From Dermanyssus gallinae (taxonomy: Eukaryota > Arthropoda > Arachnida > Mesostigmata > Dermanyssidae), in NCBI GenBank assembly GCA_003439945.1, contig QVRM01002192.1, positions 3,460,001 to 3,524,000 on the forward strand: a stretch of DNA of 64,000 nucleotides. Direction: 5' to 3'. The notes beneath the pieces were generated by a model, which ran no database searches, was not told where the DNA came from, and was given only the letters and a program-made list of their open reading frames with translations. Below, piece after piece: positions 1 through 9,385 of this stretch. The position numbers and the translations under genes were made by a program. Position 1 is the first letter of the stretch. Each line of letters starts with the position of its first letter.

Positions 1-505
1 TGCCAAAACAAATTTTCCTGAAGTGTGTTAGCTCTCGACGAGGTGTCTACAGTACAAGGTGTTCTCAAAAAGGTAGGAGGGCTTTAATAACACAAGCTCT
101 CACACGGTAGCAATATGCGTCAAACCACTCTAGTAATCGACTTCCCCTACATATAAGCCTATATGAGGACGAACACACCGTTCGTATCAACATGTCGGAG
201 ACGCAATTTAGCAGCTGGCCTCCAGCGAGCACCCGTGCGTAGGACTCACTTCCTGCCCGGACTATACTCGTAGACTAAAGTGAGGGTCGCAGCATGGAGC
301 TCTCCTATCCTGGTTTCGAGGTAATAATTCATAGCTACAAACCAAGAGAGGGTGGGAGAGATGTTTTTTAATGGGTAGGCATGCGCGGGTTGTATCGAGT
401 CATATACTCTCCCCAGACATTTAGTCTCACACTACCCTCCACTGACATCAGAGGGTGTGCGTTAAAGCCTTTTCCACTCATTAAAAGGAAATTTGCGGAG
501 CATCC
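1..505. other. No recognisable gene
   Basis: Only short uninformative reading frames are present. I see no domain motif, repeat or RNA gene here. The stretch is probably anonymous repeat-derived DNA upstream of the transposon fragments. Confidence 0.4.
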
Positions 506-805
506 TTATTTCGACCACCCGACGACAGCCGCATGCCTTCGCAGTGCAAGGGACCCGCGTCCTCTAGACGCGTCTTTTCGCGCATAACAGCGTCTAACAA
601 GGACGTCTGCCGCCCATGCGGCGGTATCTTCCATCATGTGACCGACAAAATTCCGTGCTAATACCCTTGCGAAGCAATACGACGTGCGCACTTGCGACTT
701 CCCAATCCGCACCATATAAATCTGGAAGTGACCGTGGTTTATAGAACCTAGACCGAGAAGTACGTGGCGCCTCTTAAGCCAGGTGTGGCTCTTTCGTGAG
801 CCCAC
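506..805 (-). pseudogene. R1-clade LINE, C-terminal fragment
   Basis: The frame contains GHFQIYMVRIGKSQ followed by an HMMEDTAAW-like segment. In R1/Jockey-type LINEs the conserved 'GHG.F..YL.RIG' stretch comes just after the reverse transcriptase thumb and before a CCHC zinc knuckle, and a 'W..A..F' helix comes after it. The knuckle itself (C-x2-C...H-x4-C) is missing between the two parts, so this copy is internally deleted. No RT domain is attached. The neighbouring minus-strand frame at 809-1168 is not recognised. The family call rests on short motifs only, so confidence is moderate. Confidence 0.4.
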
Positions 806-1067
806 GCGTCATGCGTTGCCGCTCGGACTCTCGCACGGCCCGTCGCGCCCTCTGAAATACACCGGCTTCCTTCCCGTGCCAATACATCCCAGGGGAGTTG
901 GTAAGCCGGTACGCCATGCGGCACGCCAGGCAGACTTAAAGGCCGCAGAGAGCTTGTCTATTGTGAGTGGTAACAGTTGCCGTCCAATCCTGAGATGGTG
1001 AACACTGCAGTGATTAAGTTCAATTAAAGATCCCTTATAAGGTGCAGGCGTTTCTATCACATGTATT

Positions 1068-2130
1068 GTGATAGGCCGGTTCACAAAAGCCGAGGAAACT
1101 GACATGTATTTAAAGTGCGGTAACGCGAGTGCCGCACGCCGGTTGTCTGCAGAGCGTTTTCTATACAAACGGATACTTGCCAGTACAATGTTTACGCGAC
1201 TGCATCGTTTGCTCCGCGAAACTGCATCATTTCACAGCCGTCGATACGACGCCAGACGGCCGCGGACAGTCAGAAGCCCAAGTACGGAGAACCACAGTGT
1301 TGAACAAGTAGTGGCGCGTCCTTGCGCAAGCAATAGGCAGGTCGCTAGAAGTGTCGGCGTGAGTCGCATCTCTGCCCACCATGTGCGAAATGAATCAGGG
1401 CTACATCTGTACCGGTTGCAGCGAGTTCAAGCCTTGCCGGACTCTGTTTTCCAGCTACGCATTCATTACTGTCGCTGGTTTCTGCAACAATCAGCGGCCA
1501 ATGTAGAGTTTTCTGCTCTTGTTTGCTTTACGGCCGAAGCGTCCTTTACACGAGATAATGTGTTCAACGCACACAATGTTTGTTGGTGGGCCACGGAGAT
1601 CCGCCCGGATGCACACCAGCGTCGCTCCTCCATGAATGTCTGGTCTGGCATAGTAGACGGTTATCTTATCGAACCTTTCATACCACCCAACAGGTTAAAT
1701 AGATCAACATACCATATATTTCTGAGTGCAACACTACCTGTACTCTTGGCAAACCTTCTACATAAGTTTCGGTCGAGGAAGTGGTTCCAGCGCAATGGTG
1801 GCCCAGCACACAACGTCTTTTAGGTACCGAATTATCTGGATTGAGACCTTCGCCAATCGCTGTATTACCGCGGCACCGCGGCAGAGGCGGTCCGCAAGCT
1901 TGGCCGCCGCGGTCGCCCGATATATCCAGTCTCGATTTTTCTTTTGGAGCCACCTCAAGAATCTAAAATTTACATTTCTTGTTGAGTCTCCTATTGATCT
2001 GACAGGCAGAATAGTTTCTGCTGCTGGAACTATTCGGGAGACGCCTGGTATATTTAAATGCGTGCAACAAGAGACTTGCTATCGCTACCGAATGTGCTTA
2101 TTGGCTCGAGCAAGATTTAAATTAAAATAA
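1068..2130 (+). pseudogene. Mariner-like (DUF4817) transposase relic, three frames
   Basis: The N-terminal part has a helix-turn-helix region with RRPRTVRSPSTENHSVEQV and SNRQVARSVGVSR, which are typical of arthropod DUF4817 mariner transposases. The DDE core follows. The first catalytic block reads FTAEASFTR where the family has FTDEATFTR, so the first Asp is Ala. The second reads FQRNGGPAH where the family has QHDGAPAH, so that Asp is Asn. The third, WPPRSPDISSLDF, keeps its Asp but lies in a different frame (around 1884-1950). The C-terminal tail with TIRETPGIF is in a third frame and ends at 2130. At least two frameshifts plus lost catalytic residues make this a dead copy. No terminal inverted repeats were confirmed. 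Confidence 0.85.
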
Positions 2131-2529
2131 ATATTTTTCTAAGCTTTTACAGGTTTGACGAATAACTTGATTGACAGAGAAAGCGAACATAATAGTGCAT
2201 AATAATGCAACCACAAACGTCAGCCTTACCAATTTGATACCAAAACGACCAATACTAAACGTATTGGTTGTGCACTCATAACGTCAACATTTCGAGAACC
2301 TGGACGTCAAAATTCGAACATGCAAAAGTCATATTATAATTTTGTGAACTCTTTTTAATATCACAATAGTCCCTGCTCTAGCTAAGCCCAGGTATAGGTC
2401 AAAATGGCCTAAGAATATAAAAGTTTATTTTCCGTATAATACATTAGGTATATGTTACACGCATCAACTAGCTAAGCCAATGCGCATTGTGACTGTCACG
2501 TGTCCGTTTCGATGAGGCCAGGGCTAGAC
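2131..2529. other. AT-rich spacer, no gene seen
   Basis: The stretch is AT-rich, with no recognisable reading frame or repeat boundary. It separates the mariner relic from the 3' end of RLE LINE copy E. Confidence 0.4.
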
Positions 2530-3870
2530 CACTTCAGGAGTGTGCTCCGAACGGAGGCAGCGCTTCCACGTTGTATGTCAAGATCCAGGCGTTGTTTAAA
2601 AAGGACGATGACCTGTGTTCACCGGATGACAGGTTTAACAAAGTCCCGACTTTGCGGATCAGCTGCTCCGAACGCCAGGGGCACCCAGAGTTTCAAACGC
2701 AACAGGGCAACATTTGTGGGGATAGCCGATTGATAAGTATTTTTTCAATTTGTTAGTCTCCGCAAGGTGGGCTGCATAACCAGCTTTGAATGCGCCGCCA
2801 CTGACCATAGAAGGAGCTAAGGAGTCGGTAACGGTTGTATCCCAAACCAGCATTTTACCTCGCTCGAATGATGTGAGTGTCATACCATCTGGACGTTTGC
2901 CGTCCTCCGCGCAGAGGCCTGGGGGTTCAGAAATGCACGGACGACCGCACGACCTGAGGGCTGTGATAAAAGTCTCATTAATAGCAGCATGTCTCGAGCG
3001 TCGTCCTATGACCACATTGGCACCGATGAGGGCTAACTATGTCTGCCCCTAGTCGTAAGCCTACCGCTATGCGAATCGACTCATGTATACAAGAAGGGTA
3101 CATATGGGGGCACTGGGAGGCGCGTGTAACCAGGCCCCTGAATCCTTGCCGAATACGGCGTTTAAGCGAGCTCTGGCTGTGTCGTCGGCAGCTTCGTTAA
3201 AGAGACGTCGTTGTACCTCGTCATGCAGAGCGGAACTCCAGTAACGCTGGGACAGTGCGTTTTCAGGCCTACCACAGCGCGCCTCAAGGTTCTCTTAAAG
3301 ATGGGCTAAGCGGTTTCTAAACTGGTGGACCCCCGCTGAATCTAAAAAAGGGGTTGCCCTGTTTTTCGCGCTTAGCATCGACGAGACTATAGCAGGCCCG
3401 GCCAGGCTCAGTAAATTTGGTACCCCCAGGCCCCCCTTTTGAAACGGGTAGCAATGCCTGTTCTCGCGCGCTAGGCGGTAGAGATGTATTCAGCAAGGAC
3501 TCGAGGGTAGACAGTGTCAAGTCGTTGAGCCTTTGCAACTCGTCGGTTCGATTAGATAAATCGGCCCCTCGAAGGAGGTGAATTAGTCTTGAGGACGAAA
3601 AGGCGGACCTGAGTAAGAAAAGTCCCCAATGAGCTCCCAGAAGAGGAAGACGAGCGGCGGCATTTTCTAGTTTTAATCTCAAACGCTCGATTTCTGCTGG
3701 GAGCCCCTCGGGGCAAATTGGCACACCCAGTAGCTCCGGATCGTCCTTGACGGTAAGCTTGCAGCCAGGCAGGAGGTTTCGGAGTGACTGTATTTAGGGG
3801 GCCTCAATGGTAGGGCCAAAGAGACATGTCTCGCATTTGGCCGGATTTAACTCCAGTCAAAATGTAGAAA
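2530..3870 (-). pseudogene. RLE-type LINE copy E, ORF2 C-terminal half
   Basis: Read on the minus strand, the fragment starts at a segment like the RT thumb (LNPAKCET near 3850). It continues through LPLLGAHWGLFLLRSAFS (3317-3724) and a frame-shifted zinc-knuckle region near 3040-3110 whose VGLRLGAD and HRCQCG motifs match copy A. It then reaches the endonuclease block GKRPDGMTLTSFERGK...LVWDTTVTDSL (2659-3015) and a frame-shifted C-terminus down to about 2530. This is the PD-(D/E)xK-like module that R2-type LINEs carry after a CCHC knuckle. At least three frame breaks are visible. It lies in the same orientation as copy A and immediately downstream of it. Confidence 0.8.
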
Positions 3871-4043
3871 TTTCCCCCGAGTGCGCTGGCATGCTCGGTT
3901 TTCAGTTGAGAAAAGCTTTCATTCACAATCGTGCATTTTGTAAACATATGTTGGGACAGCTACTCCTTAAATCACAACTCAGAAAAAAACATTAAAAATA
4001 TTCTCTTAAAATCTACCAATAATGGTGAATAAAGATCAACATA

Positions 4044-4068
4044 TATGTATATATATATATTTTTTTTT
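4044..4068. repeat. TA microsatellite with adjoining poly-T
   Basis: A short TA tract followed by about ten T. On the minus strand it directly follows the 3' untranslated region of RLE copy A, so it is either the target site or the element's tail. Confidence 0.8.
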
Positions 4069-4154
4069 TCATTATAATTTAGAAGAATATATAAAATGCT
4101 TCACGGCGTTGCTGCTCGTCGACCTAGTTGCTCCTTCTGCGCGCCGTAGTCGCT

Positions 4155-5498
4155 CTATCGCTCATGCCCGTGAGGAAGTCCTGCCCGCCCCCTGGCACGA
4201 AGGTCCATGTCCATCCAGTCTCTCATAGTTCCGAGCACTGAGGTCGCGTTACCTCTTTGGATCTCCAGGGACAGTCGCTGGGAGAAGAAGGCGTGCGCCC
4301 TCTTGTCCATTGTCGCCTGCCGTAATGCGTCGCCAACCCGAGAGATCAAGGTTACCGTGAGGGGCCCAGGGCCACCCATCGTCTTGAACGCGAATGGCGA
4401 AAAGTGGTGCGCCCGACTTAGGTCCGCATACTTTCTCATCTTTGAGGTCTCAGCTCGCGAAACGGCAGTCCCCGGGCGGGACGCGCCGGGACCGACAAGG
4501 GAAGGGGTCAGAGAGTCGGTCACCGTCGCATCCCACACCAGGGAACGACCCTTATAGAAGGGTATCAAAGTCATACCGTCGGGGCGCTTACCGTCGTCTC
4601 TTGAAAACCCAGGTGGTTCCAGGACGCACGGAATCCCCGCCCTCCGCAGCGATCTTGCAAGCATTTCATTGAGGGCAGTGTGTCTTGGGCGCCGGCCCGC
4701 TGCGTGAGCGCAAGACAGGCCGTGTCTGGCGAGTCGCCCAACGGGCTCGCCACAAGAGCATCTGTGTGGCTCAACCAAATCAGCCCCCAATCTAAGGCCA
4801 ACGCATATCCGGGTGGATTGGTCATTAAGGCGGGTACCCAGTGAGTCAGCGGGTAGTGCATGCAACCAGTCGCTTGCTCCTGGGCGAGCGACAGCTAAAA
4901 GGCGTGCCTTGTCCTGGTCATCCCTGCATTCTTCAAGCAGCGAACTAAGCGAAGCTTCGTGAGCCTTCTCGGCCCAGGCCCTCTGGCAGGCTAGTCTATC
5001 GGGACCAGGCAATGAAGCTTGAAGTCTAGTCGCTATATCGTCACGAGCCGCCTCGAACATTGCCTGAGCCGCCGGCGGGAGCAGGCGCTGGACATTATCC
5101 GACGTAGCATGCATCGAGGCAGCCACGGCCGGGCCCGCCAAGGATCGAGCTGAGGGGAGACCAAGGCCGCCCATGGACGTGGGGAGGGCCGCCTGGCGCA
5201 CCTCTCGTGGTCGTAAGTTTAGACTCAGCACTGTCTGTAGGGCCTCCACCACCTGGTCGTCGAATGGTTGGAGAAGATGGTTCAAATCGCCTGAGCAGTC
5301 TATGGACCGTAAAATATGTACGATGCGGCACGCGGAGAACGACGAGCGAAGCAGGTAGAGTCCCTGGTGGGCTCCAACAAGCGGTAGACGTTCCTGCATC
5401 GCCCACAATCTGTCCATCAAGGCCCTCAATGAGGGATGTCCATCAAGGCCCTCAATGAGGGATCGTCTGGGTCTGTCCCCGGAGCGAACACCTCGCAT
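4155..5498 (-). CDS. ORF2 of RLE LINE copy A: zinc knuckle and restriction-like endonuclease
   Basis: 447 codons are open. Authentic coding begins at about 5436, after the duplication. Residues 38-120 are an RT thumb-like region (LPLVGAHQGLYLLRSSFS). Residues 247-263 hold a C-x-C...H-x3-C knuckle (CSCG...HGLSC). The endonuclease core is KRPDGMTLIPF with P306-D307, followed by SLVWDATVTDS with D323 and a K-rich stretch at 353-356, consistent with a PD-(D/E)xK nuclease that nicks the target to prime reverse transcription. A conserved SLEIQRGNA tail follows. The same module occurs in copies E, B, D1 and D2. The stop at 4155 is followed by a short 3' UTR. Confidence 0.85.
   Translation of the reverse strand: MRGVRSGDRPRRSLIEGLDGHPSLRALMDRLWAMQERLPLVGAHQGLYLLRSSFSACRIVHILRSIDCSGDLNHLLQPFDDQVVEALQTVLSLNLRPREVRQAALPTSMGGLGLPSARSLAGPAVAASMHATSDNVQRLLPPAAQAMFEAARDDIATRLQASLPGPDRLACQRAWAEKAHEASLSSLLEECRDDQDKARLLAVARPGASDWLHALPADSLGTRLNDQSTRICVGLRLGADLVEPHRCSCGEPVGRLARHGLSCAHAAGRRPRHTALNEMLARSLRRAGIPCVLEPPGFSRDDGKRPDGMTLIPFYKGRSLVWDATVTDSLTPSLVGPGASRPGTAVSRAETSKMRKYADLSRAHHFSPFAFKTMGGPGPLTVTLISRVGDALRQATMDKRAHAFFSQRLSLEIQRGNATSVLGTMRDWMDMDLRARGRAGLPHGHER
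5411..5462. repeat. 26-bp perfect tandem duplication inside ORF2
   Basis: Positions 5411-5436 are repeated exactly at 5437-5462. Since 26 is not a multiple of three, the duplication shifts the frame. Both resulting frames therefore carry the same PSLRALMD peptide at their junction, which shows the split is secondary. Confidence 0.95.
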
Positions 5499-7006
5499 TT
5501 GGCCGTGTTCAGCACCAGACCACTGACTGCCTCGAAAGCAAGGACTCTGCGCACCTCATCGAGCAAGTCCACCATCGGTCCACCAAGTGTGCCATCGTCT
5601 AGGTACCAAGCGTTGAATGGCACTTGAACGGAGTTAACCAGCTCACGTATCCCCAGGCTGAATAGGGCCGGTCCCAAGGGGTCCCCCTGCTGTATGCCCG
5701 ATGCCGAAAATAACGTCTCGGCGCCAAACAACAGGACGGATGGCTCTTTGTACGCGTGTTCTACTAAGGTGAAGAGTTCCGGGACTGTATCCCGAACCGC
5801 ACGAAGGAGGTGATCCCTACGGATGGTGTTGAATGCATTGCGAAAATCCAACTTCAGGAGTGCCGTACCGGGGGGACTTGATTGCATAAAGGCTCTTGCT
5901 GCATGTACGACAGTCTCCGTTCCGCCCGCCATGCCAAATCCCAGCTGGTGCGGGCCAAGTTGTTCCATAATAAGTTCTTTGGCCTCGCGGCAGGCTATCT
6001 TTGCTGCGATCCTCCGTAACGTACGAGAGCAGGCAATGGGGCGAATTGATGCGTCTTTTTTGCGCAGTGCGAATAGGTTGGCGCCGAACACGATCGCCCT
6101 GACCTCAGCCGGCAGTCGGCCCCATCTCAGGACGTTCATCACTCTGGCGAGTGATGCGGCCAGTCTCCCGGCCACCGGTCCGATCCCGGGGGAAAGGAGA
6201 TCCTTTAGATGGCGCGGGCGGAGACCGTCAGGACCAGCGGACGAACTGGCCGGAAAGCCGGCTACAGCTCCCAAGACGTCATCGACTGAGGTTTGATGCT
6301 GCGACATCGAGTCAGGAGGGGCAGGAAAAGCCAAGTGCGGCGGAGCAGGTGGGTGCTTGGTGGCAAGCGAAGCTAGGACTCCGTCCCCCGAGGCAAATGA
6401 GTCGGTAGAGCATAGTCGGGCCGCCCCGGAAACGTCTCCCTCAGATAGCTTGCTCGAAACGCGGCGTGCCGAGTCCTCAGGCGAGTTGCACGGGTCCGTT
6501 CTGGCTCTTCTAATACCTCCTACGCGATACTCAAAACGCCAGCCATCGCGAAATGCACGGAGGTTCGATCGGACAGTCGCTGCCAAAGAGATTGACGACA
6601 AGGTGCGAAGTGGCAGTTGAAGTACCACATAAGCGAATGACAGGAGCGACTCCCACGAGGGGAGGTCGTTGTTGGCCGCCACAAGGTCGAGGACGTCGCA
6701 AAGGAGCTCGGCAACCAAAGGCCTCACCGCCCGGGGAACCACGCGCATCACCCTTGATTGTTGGATCGCAATGCTGAGCCTGTCGACCAGCGGCTGTCTC
6801 GGCTGCGACGGGAGTGTTGGCGCGGAGGATACAGTCGGAGACGGTGCGGCAGTCGCAGACGTGGAACGGCATCTAGCTTGATGAATGGGGAGACCGCGGC
6901 GGGTGAAGTCCCGGCCGCATCTGGGACAAGTAACCCTTATAGAGGGGTTATCTGCTACTGGAGCGCTCTGGGGAGGGGGATAGGAAGCTGAGCCAGGGTC
7001 CGTCAT
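5426..7006 (-). CDS. ORF2 of RLE LINE copy A: zinc finger and reverse transcriptase
   Basis: The start codon at 7006 overlaps the ORF1 stop. Near residues 27-46 is a zinc finger (CPRC...H...C), probably for DNA recognition. The reverse transcriptase follows: RPIACSRTLRRIAAKIAC in the fingers, LLKLDFRNAFNTIRRD as catalytic motif A, IQQGDPLGPALFS as motif B, and WYLDDGTLGG as motif C (LDD in place of the common ADD). The frame ends early because the 26-bp tandem duplication at 5411-5462 shifts it. Before the duplication the protein would have continued into the endonuclease frame, for roughly 940 residues in total. The family primes cDNA synthesis at a nicked target. Confidence 0.85.
   Translation of the reverse strand: MTDPGSASYPPPQSAPVADNPSIRVTCPRCGRDFTRRGLPIHQARCRSTSATAAPSPTVSSAPTLPSQPRQPLVDRLSIAIQQSRVMRVVPRAVRPLVAELLCDVLDLVAANNDLPSWESLLSFAYVVLQLPLRTLSSISLAATVRSNLRAFRDGWRFEYRVGGIRRARTDPCNSPEDSARRVSSKLSEGDVSGAARLCSTDSFASGDGVLASLATKHPPAPPHLAFPAPPDSMSQHQTSVDDVLGAVAGFPASSSAGPDGLRPRHLKDLLSPGIGPVAGRLAASLARVMNVLRWGRLPAEVRAIVFGANLFALRKKDASIRPIACSRTLRRIAAKIACREAKELIMEQLGPHQLGFGMAGGTETVVHAARAFMQSSPPGTALLKLDFRNAFNTIRRDHLLRAVRDTVPELFTLVEHAYKEPSVLLFGAETLFSASGIQQGDPLGPALFSLGIRELVNSVQVPFNAWYLDDGTLGGPMVDLLDEVRRVLAFEAVSGLVLNTAKCEVFAPGTDPDDPSLRALMDIPH
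7003..7006 (-). promoter_or_regulatory. ATGA stop-start overlap between ORF1 and ORF2
   Basis: On the minus strand the ORF1 codons TAC CAA TGA run into ORF2, whose ATG shares two bases with the ORF1 stop. By analogy with LINEs such as SART1, where ORF2 translation is coupled to ORF1 termination at UAAUG, this suggests termination-reinitiation. Copy C has TAATG at the same place (31211-31215). Confidence 0.75.
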
Positions 7007-7930
7007 TGGTAAGTGGGTGCGGGGGACACCAGACCTTGCAGCAACGGTGCCAGAGCTAGCAGCGGACGCAGTGCGTTAACGATGCCTCGAAGCGTGTCGG
7101 CTAGCTTCGGGTTGGTACGTGCGAGCAGTGATGCGGCCTTGGACAAACAACTAAGGTCAAAGTCGTCTGTCGGCTTAGGCAAGCGCGACCGAACGCGGGG
7201 GACGGCGCGACCGCGCGGGACGGATCTACTCGTAACCAATTGGCGACGGCGCTTGGAAGGGCGGTGAGCAGCGTCCATTACTCGTTCCACTTGTTTAGGG
7301 GGCTCCATTTCAGTAGATGGCGGCGTCTTCGAACGGAGCAAAGATTTCCGGGGGGCAGGGATCGGCCGGAAGGGGGGGAGCACGACCTCGACGGGCGCTG
7401 CCGAAACTTCCGGGGCCACGCCTGAAGAGACTGGAATCACCAAACGGCGTACCGCCGCCGCGTAGGTTCCAGGTGCCGATTCGCGTGGTCCAGGGAGTAC
7501 GGGGTCCGGGGCGCTGACCAGGGTGGCTGCCGGCGCCGACAACTGCGCATGTTGGAGCATACGCGACCCAAGCAGGGCCTTGCTTTTCTCGCGAGCTAAC
7601 GCGAATACGGGGCAAGACGAGTCCCCTCTAGGGTGAGGGCCCCTGCAGTCAACGCAGCGAGCGCGATTTCGACATGATGCGGCAAGATGGTCATGCGCAC
7701 CACATCTCCTGCATGCACGGGCACGAGTGCAACGAGTTGCCGTGTGGCCAGTACGTTGGCAATTGAAGCAAACAATCGGCGACGATGCTTCGACCGTTAC
7801 ATCGTGATCTCTCCACACAATAAAGACCTTACTAGGTGGTGTCCTTTTGAACAGAACGTGTATCCTGCTAGACGGCACTCGGATGTTCTGCTTATCTTTC
7901 CACCCAGGCCTCGTGTCCCTCCTTATTTTT
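7003..7930 (-). CDS. Gag-like ORF1 of RLE LINE copy A, 5'-truncated
   Basis: The frame is open from the TA tract at 7929 down to the TGA at 7003-7005. A run of retroviral-type zinc knuckles is visible: CFNCQRTGHTATRC and CRRCGAHDHLAASC are perfect C-x2-C-x4-H-x4-C, and CVDCRGPHPRGDSSC is a variant third knuckle. The rest is basic and proline-rich, with a hydrophobic C-terminal helix. Such proteins bind element RNA in the LINE ribonucleoprotein particle. The N-terminal part is missing, because the frame runs into the microsatellite without a start. Copy C (30385-31213) is homologous throughout. RLE LINEs usually have a single ORF, so a separate gag-like ORF1 is noteworthy. Confidence 0.8.
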
Positions 7931-7951
7931 ATATATATATATATATAAATT
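7929..7951. repeat. TA microsatellite between RLE copies A and B
   Basis: A TA tract lies exactly where copy A's ORF1 is cut off. A further AT-rich stretch to 7985 borders the 3' end of copy B. Confidence 0.85.
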
Positions 7952-7977
7952 TTTCAACTTGTGCGAATTTTATTTTT

Positions 7978-8883
7978 TTATATATTTGGAGTAACAGCTG
8001 TCCCATTATCAACGTGTACACAGGATAAAATAAGTGAAAATGTCACATATCGGGCGTGTCCAGTCTGCAGAGTTCCGCGCACAGAAACAGCGTTACCCCG
8101 CTGAATGTCCAGCGATAGTCTCTGGTGCAGGTACTCGACAGCTCTAGTGTCCCCTGTCGAACGGTTGAGCGCCTTGCCGACACGTTGAATGAGTTTGTGC
8201 GTCTTCGGGCCAGGTCCCCCAGTGTCTCGAATGCCAGCAGGCGAAAATCTTAGGGGTGGGTAATACTGGCATACTTTCTGCACTTATTCGCCTCCACCAA
8301 CATATTTGCGTGACCAGCATCTTCCGCTCCCGCACTGACCATTAAAGGGGCTAATCAGTCGGTAACGGTTGCATCCCATACCCGCATGCGACCCTTCTCA
8401 AAGGACGTTAGTGTCAGTCCGTCCAGTCGTTTCCCATCATTCTTGCAGAGGCCAAGAGGCTTGAGAATGCAAGGAAAGCCAGCATACCGACTTAAGGCTC
8501 GACTAAATGTTCCGTTAAGTGCCGCGTGTCGGCCTCGACGACCTGAGCTTAAAGCACAAGAAAGGTCATGGTGTGCCATTGGCCCCACTTGATCGCCGCA
8601 TCTACATTGGTAGGGGAATACCAGAGCTGTCCCCAGGCGTAGCCCCGCACTAATCCAAACAGTGTCGTTATCTAGTGGAGTGCTTAAGTAAGCACTGGGG
8701 AGAGCCTGTAACCAGGCCCTGGCACTTTTTGCAGAGACCGCCCGTACCCTGGCCTTGTTAGTCGTAGTGGGGGCTTGCTCAAGTAGATGCTCAAGCAATT
8801 TCTTCTCAAGCAAATTCCCCCTTCTTCTGCAGAGGGGTCGACCAGCCTTTCTGGGAAGGGGTGTCAGTGGGTATGACACCACA
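7978..8883 (-). pseudogene. RLE-type LINE copy B, endonuclease fragment
   Basis: The main frame at 8355-8882 carries LRLGTALVFPYQCRCGDQVG with the HDLSC knuckle, then DGKRLDGLTLTSF and RMRVWDATVTD. The PD of the nuclease motif is LD here, so a key residue is altered. A second frame (7978-8283) holds the C-terminus with RLSLDIQRGNAVSV. The copy is truncated on its 5' side against the TA tract at 8884-8919 and ends near another TA-rich stretch. It is too short to encode RT. Confidence 0.8.

Positions 8884-8919
<36 letters not shown>
8884..8919. repeat. TA microsatellite
   Basis: About 16-17 TA units directly abut the truncated 5' side of RLE copy B. Confidence 0.9.
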
Positions 8920-8922
<3 letters not shown>

Positions 8923-8948
8923 ATTAGGTATTAAATGCAGTTACGCAC

Positions 8949-9274
8949 TGTTGCATTTATATGATGAGAGCCGTATCTGTCGCCATCGTTGAGTACCTTT
9001 GTTTGGAATCCATTCATTTGCGCGGGCAACCGGCGTCAGCGGCATTCAGTTCGCGCGTTCAAACCCAACGGACACTACCGTACGATCTCAGTCGTACGAC
9101 AACCACTCCTCAGTCGTCATCACAGCAATAAAGACTACACAGTCAAGCCGTCAGAGAAACGGTAGCTAACTAGTAAGGCAAAGTGCTTGTGTCTTCTTCT
9201 CTTGGTGTAGAATAGTACGGTAATTCGGCAACAGTGACATAGACGAGAGCTTACGGTTGACAAGATAATCAACA
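8949..9274 (+). repeat. 5' LTR of BEL/Pao element
   Basis: It starts TGTTGCATTT and ends TCAACA. An AATAAA lies in the middle, a plausible polyadenylation signal. A short inverted repeat, CGTACGA/TCGTACG, is also present. Confidence 0.95.
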
Positions 9275-9275
9275 A

Positions 9276-9295
9276 TTTGGTGCCGTGATGGGGAT
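9276..9295 (+). promoter_or_regulatory. Candidate primer binding site
   Basis: TGGTGCCGTGATGG follows the LTR by three or four bases. TGG at the start would pair with a tRNA CCA end. I did not identify the tRNA. Confidence 0.5.
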
Positions 9296-9385
9296 TCGTG
9301 AATCGTCTGTGACGTTTGCCGACCGAAGTGGCTGTCCTAGCCTGCCTCACCAGAGGGACCACCTGAGCGTGACGGAACATACTAT

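Larger units (their letters stand above)
4069..7930 (-). mobile_element. RLE-type LINE copy A, near-complete
   Basis: A two-ORF LINE on the minus strand: gag-like ORF1 (7003-7930), ORF2 with zinc finger and RT (5426-7006), then zinc knuckle and restriction-like endonuclease (4155-5436). About 80 bp of 3' UTR and an A-rich tail adjoin the TA tract at 4044. The 5' end is truncated against the TA tract at 7929. The only coding lesion I can see in ORF2 is the 26-bp tandem duplication at 5411-5462. RT and endonuclease residues typical of function are visible. The superfamily (R2/R4/NeSL/Hero-like) follows from the C-terminal RLE; I do not assign a clade. Confidence 0.85.
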
